DNA of 64,000 nt from positions 259,704,229 through 259,768,228 of the forward strand of contig CM051459.1 in assembly GCA_028095005.1 (NCBI GenBank), given 5' to 3'. The translations under genes and the position numbers were made by a program. Shown here piece after piece: positions 38,185 through 50,453 of the stretch (within the stretch, counting starts at the first letter, position 1; every line of letters starts with the position of its first letter). Below the pieces are notes generated by a model. That model had not been told where the DNA came from, ran no database searches, and saw nothing but the letters and a program-made list of their open reading frames with translations. This DNA comes from Rhynchospora pubera. Its lineage: Eukaryota > Streptophyta > Magnoliopsida > Poales > Cyperaceae.

Positions 38185-40120
38185 AACTCTAAGCATCGAT
38201 CCTCCAAAAAAAAAAAACAGTCTATGCATGGGAAATTGGAATTCTTTGTCTTTTCTTTTGTTTGTCTAATGACAATTTTGATTTGATGTGGCACGTTTTG
38301 TTCAACTATCTGTTTATAGTTGGCCTTGCAAACTGTTAAATATCTCGAATCCTTGTTTAAACATCAAATATTCCAACTTAATTTCTGTGAAAATTCTACC
38401 AATAAATCGGGGGGAAAAACCTTTTATTGTGAAAATGATTATTTGTAAAATAGTGGCCAATGGAAAGAAACAGCAATTTATCCGGGGCTGATGTTAAAAG
38501 TTTAAATATTTTGAAGTATTTAAGAAAAATTTTACAAAAGGGTGGTATTAATATATAATAGAAACTGACCGTCTCTGGAGGCGAGGCGACACTACATTCA
38601 AAAGTAATCAAATGATGTTAGTTATACATAATATGTCAAAAAATCTGATAAAAAGAGATTGCAGTATACTAACAAATTTAAAAAATCTAACGAAAAAAAG
38701 TTATTAGCATAGTATTTGTACCCCTAACTTTTATATTCGATGACAATGACATGCAAAAATAGTCCTCTGTATTTAAAGGTTCTTCTTTTGATTAGGAAGA
38801 AGAAAAAAATAGTAAATCATTCATTTTCTTTTCTAATGAAGTTATACAAGGAGATACGTGCTTAAAAATAACACATGATTATTTTATAAATAAAATTTTG
38901 ACCCAATTTCAATATACAATGAGTGGATCCAACTACAAAGCTGCTTGATGCTAGCATAAAAATTCAATATTATATGCAGAAAAGTTATTATAAATTTTAA
39001 ATTAATGCATTCTAATGTGCTAGTAGTTAAAATGATATTGATGGAATACTTTCATAAATCACAATATGCGTGGGAATTGAAAAGTCCATAAAAATGTTAT
39101 ACCTTGATCCAAAATAGCAAGTGAAAATAATTAACTTTCTGACCCAAAACAATGTGCATAAAAAAATTACACGCACAGTGCTCACCTCACAGTCACAGGG
39201 ATATCATATCATTTGCGCTTGCGCACCACCACACACACCAATGCTCCAGCTTCGAGGTCAAACCCTACGAAAAAAGTCCAAGCTGTGACTTGTCCGCTTT
39301 CTAAAGAAAAAAGAAAAGGAAAAATTACAGGGAGGAAAAAGGAAATAGATTAAAATTCCGAGCATTTTCTTCCGGTAACAGCAGCGTGCAATGCGTGCTT
39401 TATCTTTTCTCACTTCCTTCTTGTTTTTTTTTAAGATAAATCGGAGATTTAAGTCACCTAACTTATTTTTAAATTAAATGTTTATGAAAGACTCGCCGGT
39501 CGAATTTCAAACATTTTTTCCTCTTATTTTTGCATTGATACAAATTAGGTGATCAAAAGTCAAAACGGACCAAGTGCATCAGATTGCATTATTATTATTT
39601 TTTTTGAAGATAAATTAGAGGTCTAAGTCATCCAACTTATTTTTAAATTAAATGTCTATGAAAGACCTCCCAGTCAGATTTCGAACATGCGATCTTTCAC
39701 TCAATGAATCGAGATGCATTAATCTTTGCCACTTCTTGGTTCTTTATTTTTATTTTTTTGTTGGCTTGTTTGGTAAATAAGAAATGACGCTAACAAAATA
39801 TACTACTAATATAAAGCAGGTGAATAATGCTACTTGGATAGGAATTAGAATAATTTTTTTTAAAATTTTTCGAAAGAGAAAATGTTTTTGAGGCAAATCG
39901 AATGAGAAAATGTTGTGGAAAACAATAGTTGCAATAATTGACTGGTAGATACAGCAAAGATAACAACAACCACAACGTCAACTATGATATGTATGTAAAT
40001 TATTTAAATGATGATATTAATACTAATATCTGGTTTGTTAAAAAATTGAGTGCATTATGTATTTATGTTTGAATTTTAAATGCACGTGTTTAGTATTTTT
40101 GACTTAAAATGTTTGAGTAG
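38185..40120. other. No gene recognised; SINE-like direct repeats
   Basis: Two ~85-bp direct repeats occur at 39431-39513 and 39604-39690. They share 'ttatttttaaattaaatg' and 'tatgaaagac', and each ends near a 'cgaatttcaaac'/'gatttcgaacatg' word that resembles a degraded Pol III B box. They may be decayed retroposons. The remainder is unassigned. Confidence 0.4.
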
Positions 40121-40248
40121 ATCTAAGAGGAATAAGGGAAGAAGTATTGGGAAGTGTGTAATATTGTGAAGAGTTTGGATTGTTTATAATAAATTTGGAA
40201 GTAGGGAGAAACTATTTTTTTATCCTTGCACCCATCCAAACGAAACCT
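40121..40248 (+). mobile_element. MITE, CCGTTTGGAT family, copy 5 (left end lost)
   Basis: The right end CATCCAAACGAAACCT and the core 'tattgggaagtgtgtaat' plus 'gtgaagagtttggattgt' match the family. The left terminal repeat is missing or decayed. Confidence 0.7.
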
Positions 40249-40335
40249 AAATGTAGACGTTTCTAGATCATGTTGTTGGAATAAACTGTGAAAGCACGAA
40301 CGAACAAGTATTTAAAAAAATTAATTTTCAATATA

Positions 40336-41292
40336 GGCAAAATTAGATATAACCCCCTCGAAACATCTCCAATTAGATATAACCCCCTTCAAACATTAAA
40401 ATTAGATACAACCCCTTTTAAGCATCTCATTCATAGATATAAACCCTTTTCAATCATTTTTACATATTTTAACGATAGCTTTTTAAAAAATAATGAGCTG
40501 TATAAATATTGGACGAAAATGCCCTCTTCTCTGTACATGACCTTTTACCTTCCCTCTTGTGACAGAAATGCTATATTAACGGATGCTATATTAACAAATC
40601 AAAGGGTTTATTTTTGTTTGCTGCTTGTTGTTAGCACTTTTTGCATTGTAGTATGTTAAATAGTTTTCATTATTTCAAGGAATCAAAGACTTTCTAGATC
40701 TGTGTCACATTTGTCCAGATGGAATATATCATATTAACATTTTTCGTCAACATATGATCGCATTTGTCCTCTTTGGATGTTTATAATTCATTTCTAAACA
40801 CAAAATTCTTTTGTCCAGAAGTAAGCTGATCTCTACATGCATTGAAGCATACGGGTTTTGCAAAAATATCAGGTACCAATATAGTTGGGCATATACTATA
40901 CCAGTAAAAGCTTTTTTAGATACCCACTTGACCATAATAAATGAAATTATTAAACAACCAATTTGGCGTAGAGAAAGAGATAGAGAAGAGAGAAGTGCCG
41001 ACCTTTAAATATATTTGAGATCATTACTTTTAAAAAGATATAAATTGGGATTTAATTTCGTGTTTCGTCAAAGCATGAAGGTGAAAGGTCATGTATAGTG
41101 AAGAGGGCATTTTCGTCCAATATTTATACAACTCGTTATTTTTTAAAAAGATATCGTTAAAATATGTAAAAATGATTGAAAAGGGTTTATATCTATGAAT
41201 GAGATGATTAAAAGGGGTTATATCTAATTTTGATGTTTGGAGGGAGTTATATATAATTGGAGATGTTTCGAGGGGTTATATCTAATTTTGCC
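40336..41292. mobile_element. 957-bp foldback MULE, TTCAATATA duplication
   Basis: TTCAATATA is duplicated exactly at 40327-40335 and 41293-41301. Ends GGCAAAATTAGATATAACCC are perfectly mirrored. Arms of about 215 bp pair and contain several 'ttagatataaccccctt'-type short tandem repeats. The centre (about 40550-41085) is not inverted and has no recognised gene. It is non-autonomous and Mutator-like by duplication length. Confidence 0.9.
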
Positions 41293-41301
41293 TTCAATAT
41301 A

Positions 41302-42676
41302 AGCGGTTGCGAATAATAATTTTCAGGTTTTTTTTATTCCATCCATAAAAAAAAAACTTTTCTCGAATTAATTTATACGTATGCATTCAGTCAACACTGC
41401 TACCTTTCCTGTTTTGATGCACTGTTTCAAATTTTCAAAACTTCCAATGCTCTCATATATATATATAAAAATGAGAGATAGATAAATAGACGTTTCAATT
41501 TATACTGTTGATAAAAAGATAGGCATTTATCGAAATTAGAGCCAGTACGGGTGTCCATATTTTTCAGTGGCCGACCAAAAATTCTGCACAAAGTTAAGGC
41601 TAGATAGACGAAAGCTGCAGAGCAACTTCCATTCTCTCTGATTTCCCCTGGATTGCAAAAATAAAAGATAAAAATGCAGCGGCACTTTAAAGGTACCAAT
41701 TAAAGTATTGAAACTGTTATTCATGGGTGTATATATACTGCTATTAATGGTTTCATGGTCTAATTGTCCAAAGTGTATTTCCTTGCTTTTCGTATATATA
41801 ATGCTATCTGCTTTTATGTGTATCTTGTTAAAACAGACTGTATAATGTTTAATGGGAGTTGCCTACGGGAGTATTTCCTCGAAAAAAAGAATGGAGCTAT
41901 CACTACCAAAAATCAAGTATCAATTTGTCCAGTAGGTTCTCATGACATATATCACCACCATCAATCTAAAGTTTATTATTATTATTATTTTAACAAAAGT
42001 AACCCAATTGCCAGCTTCTATTAAAGCAGAGAAAAGTTCATATAAGAAAAAAGAGTAAGGCCAAGTGCCATTATCTCAAAAAAAAAAAAAGTAAATCTGT
42101 TACATCCGAACCAAGCCATAATTCGAGATAGACAGTCCCGCCACGTGTATACACTCTACTGTACACACGTAAGACTATAATACAGTGTAACAGATACAAA
42201 TATCACAAACAATAAGTACATAATCAAGTATTATTTGCTTTTATTACAAACATGCCGGTAAGTATTTATATGACAAAAGTTCAGCCGAAAACAACACACA
42301 CACAAAATATCATAATATTATACATTAACCATTATTCCAGTTTGGCTTGGTCTTCCTCTGAAACTTTTCTTGCTTCTTCCACCAAACCTGAACCTGTCTC
42401 CACAAATTAAAGTTTTGTGGGCTCAGTACGCGAATACTCAGTGTGGTGATAGAGTGAGCCTATGGTCTGGTTATCTCTAGCTAGAACTAAACCATACTTA
42501 ATTTAAACACTTTTAAAAATGTATAATACATTAACTAAGTGAGTGTATATGATATTATAATGAAACTATCCACAAATCATGACATGCTCAAATAAATTGA
42601 AAAATATCTGGAGAAATAGAATAATACTAGCATATATAGATAAGTTCGGAATAATATAATAATACGAGAATATGAT
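41302..42676. other. Duplication block c' and possible retroelement remnant
   Basis: Block c' is at 41525-41715. From about 42098 'gttacatccgaaccaagcc' onward the sequence resembles the start of a plant Ty3-type LTR. An open stretch on the minus strand at 43336-43432 (reading PSGEQPNYSGSYYPDYEID, then stop) has no family I recognise. The retroelement identity is a guess. Confidence 0.25.
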
Positions 42677-43003
42677 CTCCATATTGAAAATTCAAATGAC
42701 CGATCCAAACTGTCAAATATGATCTCCATATTGAAATCTCCTTACAGACCAAAATTTTCATTTTTTTTGAATTTTTTAAGCATTTTTTTCGAATTTTCAA
42801 AAATCGTTAATCTAATTTGTTTTGAACCCTACAAAAATTGCTGTTTTTGAAAATCCGAAAAAAATAATAAAAATTTCAAAAAAAAAAAATTTTGGTCGGC
42901 AAGAAGATTTCAATATGGAGATCATATTTGACGGTTCGGATCGGTCATTTGAACTTTCAAAATTGAAAACTGACGGGGTTTAACCGAGACTCCGGTCAAA
43001 ACG
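42677..43003. mobile_element. Foldback MITE, family 'ctccatattgaaatctc', copy 2
   Basis: The inverted arms (about 42677-42740 and 42900-42960) read 'caaatgaccgatccaaactg' and its mirror. The central block 'aaatcgttaatctaatttg' and 'aaaatccgaaaaaaa' matches 26663-27033. The outer ends are uncertain and no target duplication was found. Confidence 0.65.
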
Positions 43004-43017
43004 CTTTGATTGAATCA

Positions 43018-43018
<1 letters not shown>

Positions 43019-43079
<61 letters not shown>
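43019..43079. repeat. (CT)n(AT)n compound microsatellite
   Basis: Pure CT for about 24 bp followed by pure AT for about 36 bp. The Ser/Leu and Tyr/Ile runs of the overlapping open frames come from it. Confidence 0.95.
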
Positions 43080-43080
<1 letters not shown>

Positions 43081-44515
43081 CAACAAGAATAACCACTGTC
43101 TTAATCCGAACCAAATGCAAGTGTTGATTAACATCATTTTTAAGTATTATAACTACATTATTACCATGCAAAGCTTATCCAACATATACAATCTATTTCT
43201 GAATTAAAACATGCAATTAAGTGTTTATACAGTGTTTAGAAAGTGATATGCACACAGTTAATTTATGATTTAATTGCTAGACTAAAGAATAACAAAACTT
43301 AAGGCATCCACGCCTAGATAAGCTGAAAAAGGAGTGACTACTCTTCGGGGTGGTCGGTGAAGTTCTGACCAGCTTCGTCGATCTCGTAATCTGGGTAGTA
43401 GGACCCTGAGTAGTTTGGTTGCTCACCTGATGGAAAACTGACTAATTAGGATGTCACTCGATTTCCCAACCCACTAAATTTAAAGATCGCTAAGTTATTT
43501 CTTTATAAATTGAAGTTCTAGCTACTAAAACTAAGGATTTAAATTATTTAAGCAGGAATTCTATTTTGAAATATATTAATTTATTTTAAGAAATGTTCTA
43601 TTTAAGGTTCTACTCCATAATCTTTAACTTTACATAATTAATCATTCGTAACAGCCCTTAATTTTTTTTATATTAGTGTAGGCAGTTTTAAGATTATAGA
43701 GTCATACTTGATTAAAAGATAATCTATTTATAAATTTTACTAAATAATAAACGTAACTAAACTTTTAAACAATTTTAGCACTCCAATTACTGACCTTTAA
43801 TGTTAACTTTGCACTTAGTCTCAAACTTAGCACTCTAATTGTATACTGACAAATTAATTTTACTTCATAAATTATGTTATAACCCATCAATAAAATTTTC
43901 AGCAAAAGAATACAATTTAGTTTTTTTAAAACAAACCGAGATGATTAGGGAATCATATGAATACTAACTTAAATTTTTAAATTCCTTTATTAATTAATTC
44001 CCGTTCAAAAATCCATAAACATCCTAGAAAATTCAATTAAGGAAATAGATGCGAGATTGAAAATATAAGATATCACCTTTAGCTTGACTTTTAACCGTTG
44101 CCACCAATTGGAAATATACTCCTAATGCTTTTACTGTCTTTCTTGATTTACCTAACTATTTGTTGAATTTATGGATCTCATGTCTCATGCACAAATGAAA
44201 GAAGAAGGGTGACATCCCAAGTATTTATAAGGAATATATAGGTGACGTGTCTCATTATTATTCTCATGTTTATACATTAGCCAATATGTCAAGGTCGGTT
44301 CACCTTAAGGATTATATTTATCCACGTATCCAATTTGATGTGCAATTGAATGAAGAAGGATGACATAGAGATACTCATGGGAAGTGTATGAGTTCACTTT
44401 TTGCTCTTCATAATTTATATATATACTCGGTCAAATTTAGTTCAAAAACTAAGGTCAATTTACATGGAAAAAAAAGAAAGTTTTAAAGGATAATATTGAC
44501 TTACTATTTGATTAA

Positions 44516-45309
44516 CGGGGTGATAAGGATCATCCCCGACTATCATCCCCTCAGTTATTAAACGCGTTTTTTATTTTTGGCTCTATGCGTTTTTTATTTT
44601 TGGCTATCATCCTTCGTTCGCTCTCCTTTTCCGCTCTTCTGCTTCTCTCCCTCTCGCGTACGCGTACGCTGTCTCCCCCATCCTTTTCCCTCCCCCCTCT
44701 CCATCCCACGTACGATGTCTCACCCACCTCTCCCCCTCCCCCTCCCCCTCCCTCACACTTCATAGCCGTTGAAATTATTATGCATAAATGTTGAAGTTAA
44801 TATCGTAATTGTTGAACTTAAATATATAACTGTTGAAGTCAATATATACAGTTCTTGAAATTATTATCGTAACTATTGTATATATTAACTTCAACAGTTA
44901 TGATATTAACTTCAATAATTATAAATATTAACTTCAACAATTAGGATATTAATCTCAATAGTTATATATATTAACTATAACAGCTATATATATATATATT
45001 AATTTCAACAGTTACGATAATAATTTCAACAATTGTATATATTGACTTCAACAGTTATGAAGTGTGTGGGAGGGGAGAGGGGTGAAGAGGGACAACAGCG
45101 GAAGGGAGGAGGGATGAGGGAGGAAGGGGGAGGAAGAAGAGGGACAGCGTACGCGAGAGGGAGGAGGAATGAGGGGGAGGGGGATAGCGTACATGGATGG
45201 AGGGAGGAGGGGGGAGGGGGACAACGTACGCTGAAATGAGTTAGTTCAACACTGGATAACACGGAGATGATGGGAATGGTAGAAGCTTAAAATGGTCCTA
45301 AGCAATTCC
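44516..45309. mobile_element. 794-bp MULE-like element with CAACAGTTA minisatellite, copy 1
   Basis: ATTTGATTAA is duplicated exactly at 44506-44515 and 45310-45319. The terminal words GGGGTGATAAGGATCAT and GGAATTGCTTAGGACCAT (right end mirrored) are diverged inverted repeats. A C/T-only region (about 44630-44755) is mirrored by a G/A-only region (about 45065-45220). Between them lies a ~22-27 bp minisatellite containing 'attaacttcaacagttatga' and its reverse complement. Both strands show long open frames caused by composition. A related copy is at 56100-56965. Confidence 0.82.
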
Positions 45310-45754
45310 ATTTGATTAATTGACCACATAGAAAATGCAAATATACCTCGCACATGTTATAAAGTGAAATATAAATAGTCCAATTATATGCACAAGACTT
45401 TATCCGATTATTTATCCATGAAACTCAGCAATTAAATATTCTTTGTTTGATAACTAGCTTATATCAACAATTATTTCTTATGTGCAAAAATTTTATTAGG
45501 AATGCTAGAAAATATTTAGAACCCAAATACTATTTTTCAAAATTTTCAGGGCTCGTATGACGGTTTTAATCATATAATTTCTCATAATTTTTTTGTATGT
45601 TATTAACCTATGATCATTTAATTAAAGTTCCAATTGGGCTTATAGATCAATTAATATTTTTTTTCAATTGATTTTGTTTGTTTGCATATAATCTTATTAG
45701 TCTTTGTTAATTTGAAAGTAAATTTTGTTTGGAAATTTACGGGATTTTACAAAA

Positions 45755-46134
45755 TCTATTGTGAACCATATTTCATATATGCTTTTGTGCACCATGGACG
45801 TTTTGATAGGTGGGTTCACAAATTGTCAAATCTAATTTTACCAACCAATCTATATATTGAAATCTCATAGCAAACAAATTTTTTTTTACTATTTGTTTCG
45901 AATTTTTTTAAACTTGTCATTTTTTACTATAAATACACTTATTTGTAGCAAAAAATAGCAAGTTTTAAAAAATTTGAATTTTTTTTTAAATTGTAAAATT
46001 TTGTTTGCTATGAGATTTCAATATATACATTGAATTGGTTAATTTAGATTTGTCGATTTATAAAATCACCAATAAAACGGTCATGGTGCACTTGACCATC
46101 TATGCATCATGGTTAACACTTCACAATAGATATT
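45755..46134. mobile_element. Foldback MITE-like repeat
   Basis: 'atctattgtgaa' at 45755 mirrors 'ttcacaatagat' near 46134. Further inward 'gtgcaccatggacgtttt' and 'ttgaaatctcatagcaaac' are mirrored as 'aaaacggtcatggtgcac' and 'gtttgctatgagatttcaa'. Target duplication not identified. It is distantly like the 26663 and 42677 elements. Confidence 0.65.
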
Positions 46135-47687
46135 CTCAGAAAAAAAACTAGCATGAGATGCCTACACCGCCTAGGAAACCATCTCAACAAGCGTCTATTT
46201 GCAAGTTGCAACATATAGTCGTTGGTTCCTTTTATTTTAGTGTTTATTTTATTTTTTTAAAGAAAATCGTTGTCAATTTTCTCTGTTTCTTACTATATGT
46301 AATCTGGCAACGGATCTTATTAATTCTTATACAATTGAGTTATTTCTCCAACTTAGTTTTGGGAAAGAGAATTTTTTCTTGAAGTAAAGTTATTTATTTA
46401 TTTATAATTTGAACAACTTGTAAAAATAACTATAGTGTAAATAATCTTACAATCGGCAAGTTTTAATTACAGATAAAATATTGAAATTACTAAATTATGT
46501 ATAATGGAAAAAAAGACACAACAAATAGTCCGAGAATTCTTGCAAACGAACGCAAAAATTGGTTGTATTATTTTTATCATTAATTTACGCCTATGTCACA
46601 ACAAATGCATTAAATTTATAAATAAAGAGAGAAGCACGTGTTGTCGTGAAAATATGAGTCGTTCGATCTAGATATAAATAAGTACAGAAGTATGATTGAA
46701 TAGTTAAATAAATTAAGTCCCGATAGAACTTAATTATCTACAATTTTGAAGTAAAGTTATGAAAAGACATGTTCTTATAAATCGGAACTTAATCATCTTT
46801 GTATATTCATAATAAGTGCTACCAAATACCTTCATTGGTCTATTACTTTACCGAGACAAAAATGAACAAATTAGTCCAAAGAAAATTGACTATTTTTTTT
46901 TTGATAACCAAGAAAATTGACTATTAATAGTAATAAAATAACTGAGGGTGGTCCAAATTCTCTGAAACCCATGCGCAATGAGTTTTTAATTAGTCGTCTT
47001 GATGTATAGCGGCCGAAATAAATCTTTAGAACGAAAAATGAAGTTCCAATTTTCCGTTTTGAGTTTATTCAAAATAAATAAATAGGTAACTAATTATAAC
47101 TATGAAATTTGGAATATCTATATATCTATATAGTATTAATTAAATCCCGTGAGTATCCGATTCCGTTTTTTTTCTTCGATTTCGACACGGCATCTATTCC
47201 AGTCGCCTATTTGTCTTCTCCGTCGCCTCCAGGGTTTTGATCTCTTCCGACACCTCGCCTTCGGCGCATCCTCGCAACCCTTCTTCTCTTCGCCTCCATC
47301 ATCTCTCCACCTCCTACTCCATCAAACCCCAAAATCCCTGTCTTCTTCATCTCCGTCGCCTCCCATGAAAACCAAGGCAATCGCTTCCTTCTGCGGCCAA
47401 TGCTCCTCCTCCATCGCCTCCTCATCCGTGGACTTCCCCCCACCGTCGTCCGCAAACTCCCCGCCTCAGCCCCCAACCACATCTCCTCCTCAGTCGACTT
47501 CTCCCCACCCCAACAAAAACCACATCTCCTCTACTGCTCCTCTGCCAAGTCTGATCATATATTCTCCTCAGAAAAAGAACGTGTAAGGTACAATCGTGCT
47601 CTTAATTGATAATTCATTAATCTAATTAAATATGATTAGGAAACATCATTACTTCTCTTTAAGCCTGTAACCTCTTTTATTCTTCAG
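46135..47687. other. No intact gene; Pro/Ser-rich open stretch
   Basis: 47149-47588 is C-rich and open in two frames, giving Pro/Ser-rich peptides with no domain I recognise. It could be a first exon of the fragment that follows or composition only. The rest is AT-rich and unassigned. Confidence 0.35.
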
Positions 47688-47764
47688 TCTCTGATCGGCA
47701 TGAAGGATCTACCTATGATGAGCTTTGCATGCAACAAAGTATTATGTTTTCTGATTGTCTCAAG
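47688..47764 (+). pseudogene. ABIL-like (ABI family) exon fragment
   Basis: A 77-nt stretch bounded by 'tattcttcag' and GTATCT reads SDRHEGSTYDELCMQQSIM then FSDCLK. This closely resembles the N-terminus of plant ABI-like (ABIL) subunits of the SCAR/WAVE complex, which read 'YDE-SMQQS-LFSDSLK' and act in ARP2/3-dependent actin nucleation. The next expected exon (K-DLKNLR..SAAEYFE) was not found downstream. Exon-like stretches at about 48661-48738 and 48841-48883 do not match ABIL. I treat it as a gene fragment, perhaps captured by a transposon. A gene with a distant, unrecognised remainder is possible. Confidence 0.45.
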
Positions 47765-48990
47765 GTATCTCTTTTCCCTATAATATTACTATTATTTTTT
47801 TATTATTATTATTTTTGCTGTTTTGTTTTCTTGCTTTTCTCCTACTGTTGTTGTTGGCTCATTTTCACTCTCTTATTTAAAGATTCTGCCAAATCTAGAT
47901 GGATTGGAAAAGTGTCAGTATATTTTTTAAAAAAATTTCTCAAAACCAAAATTCAATTCACAAAGTCAGGCACCTTTGGTCATGTTATGGTATTAATTAA
48001 TTTGATATAATTTGTCAGTTTCATATCAAACATGGTATGTTTCAATTGACATCCTTTTTCACAGTGCACATGTTTCATATTGAATGTGTGCACAAAGTAT
48101 TATGTTTCATATTTGATATAATTTCTGAAGCCAGAAAGTTTTATGTACCAGTGGCTCATTCAATAAAATTCTGGATATTTGTATGTCTACAATGAATTCA
48201 CTTGATCAATTTAATAATTTAATTAAACTGATGTTTAAACAATTGTGAGGTCTTTCGCATCAAATTTGTGTTTAATAGAAAATTAAAGGTGGAACCCCTC
48301 AAATCCAAAATTATCCTTGAGATTAGCAGATTGGGACGTTGGAACTTTTATTGACAAACAATGTTATGCGATTAGGTGAACTTATGGCTAACTTTTACTT
48401 CAAATTCTATAGAAAAATGCACATGTCAGGTGCATGAAGCACAAATTAGAATTTTTAGTACAACCCTATTGTGTTCAAGGGTATAAAACAGTGTCATTTT
48501 TAGTCTATCAATTCAATTTCAGATGACAAAGTTGAATAGATGGAACATAAAATGATTTTTTTTTTATTTTGGGTATGCATGAGTTATTTTATACTACTCC
48601 ATCAGATGATCTTTGTCACCAAGAGTGCTTATACTACACTCAGTTTTTTATTTTCTTTATAGAGATGGTGACAATTTTGGATAAAGTCTGGACTCCAATC
48701 CCTCTGTCACATGTCAGAATTGCAAACAAACTAAAATGGTAATTCTCAATTTTAAACTTTGTTTTCAAATAAAATGAAATATCATTTTATATCACTATTT
48801 AAGATTCAACATTAAACTATCCTCTATCCCTCCCTCACAGGTTATATGCCCAAATGCAATTGACCATATATGTGATATAAAGTAAGAAATTGCTTTCTTT
48901 TAAAAAACATTCTTTTTTATTTTGACCTTGGCTTACGCTCTTTTTGTTTTTTGCTTATGCTGGTAATGGTTTCCTGCTAAAATATTTAAT
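47765..48990. other. Unassigned, possible exon-like pieces
   Basis: Two short open stretches flanked by AG and GT occur at about 48661-48738 (reading VTILDKVWTPIPLSHVRIAN) and 48841-48883. No family is recognised. The rest is T-rich non-coding. Confidence 0.3.
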
Positions 48991-49655
48991 TGTTGGTGTT
49001 ATCATAAATAGGGTGCTGGTAATTTTAATTTTGTGCCTTATCAATAATGCTACTATTACAAATACAGTTCCGGTGTTACTGTTCTATTCTTCATGTTTTC
49101 TCAAGCAAAAGGGTATTTTTGGTAATTTACTAAATAATTTATATTTTTTCAATGGTTATAAAGAATTGAACAAAATTTTAACTGTAGATACTTTATGGTC
49201 GAACACATCTTCTGTAAAATTTCTAAAATTTTTGGACTTATCATCCGAGGGTATCTCACCAAGACCTCTCCCGAGGGTACCTAGGGATGTTGTATCCGAA
49301 CACGACGCGAACTGAATCTTAACCGAACCTAACTCAAAATCTGACGAGGACCTATCTTTGGTCTAGGACATTACTATTTTTGTAATTATATATTTTTTTC
49401 TCTCTTTCTGTAAATTTTCATTTTAGGGTAGTATTTCTGAAATTGTACTGACTTGTAGTCCAAGGCGCCGCCTCCTATATAAAGGGGTGCTTGTCATTGT
49501 AAAAGATAGTTGATTAATTAATGAAATTTCCCTTTGGGCTCTTTGAGTTCCTCTTTGCTATTTAGCATTTCTTTATGATTTCTAATTCCACTAAACCAGT
49601 TATCGCCGGCCTCCTCTGGCGGACCGGTGGTTTGGGACGAGCGCCGTCGTCAACA
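48991..49655 (+). mobile_element. Possible solo LTR or LTR fragment
   Basis: It starts TGTTGGTG and ends GTCGTCAACA, with an internal TATA-like CTATATAAAGG at about 49475 followed by an R/U5-like stretch. The flanks (ttaat / atctt) do not match as a target duplication. The identification rests on ends and promoter layout only. Confidence 0.35.
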
Positions 49656-50453
49656 ATCTTAACAGATTCTTGTTCAACTCTGTCATACTCTAGGACATCT
49701 GTCACCATAACACTCTACCAAACAGAATTGTAGCCTTGGATTCTTGTAGACCTTGTAGTTATTCAGGCATGTCTAACTGTCGGAGACCATCCGTATTAAT
49801 TAACAGAATTGTAGCCTCTCTTTTTTTTTAAGTTTAGTTATAAATTCTTCACTCTTCAGTAACACACTGTTCTGTTCTGAAAGGAGGTATACAGTGCTAT
49901 TACATATGACCTATTATCAGTGGTCATGCTCAAGCACAGCACGCGACACCAGTCTACTCTGTTTCCTGTATCTCTAGTGCCTGTTCATTTTGATGCTTCT
50001 CAATCTCTGCATCAACACCACGAGTAATCATCATTTCTAATTCTGTTCATGCAGCGAGAGAATAAAGAGGAGAATATCGTGTTTCATTTAAATAATAAGA
50101 GGATATAAATTAAAGAAACGAAATCAAATAAAAGAAAATTTGTTAACTTATGTTAACATTCTCTCCTTTAGCTGCAATAGATTGCTTTAATAATTTAGTT
50201 TTTAGATGGAAGTACTCACCTTGATTTCTTGTAAATTTGTAATTAATGTCACGTTGTGCCGTCAGAAATGAAAAAAATTTCAGTATAAAAAGGAAATTTT
50301 GGATCTGTTCAGCCATTAGCAACATAATTTCTTGATGATGCTTGAAAAATATTCTGAACATTATTCGGTGTTTGGATGATACATGAAACTTCAACGATTA
50401 AAAGTTCCCTTAGCGACTGCTCGTGCTAATCCAACGCATGATGCAAGCTCACG

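Noticed and set aside
43010..43207. Frames with Ser-Leu and Tyr-Ile repeats
   Set aside because: They read through a (CT)n(AT)n microsatellite.
44551..45262. Several overlapping open frames on both strands
   Set aside because: They arise from C/T-only and G/A-only tracts inside a transposon.
47149..47586. 145-codon Pro/Ser-rich frame as a real protein
   Set aside because: Two overlapping frames are equally open, composition is C-rich, and no domain is recognisable. Kept only as context for the ABIL-like exon.
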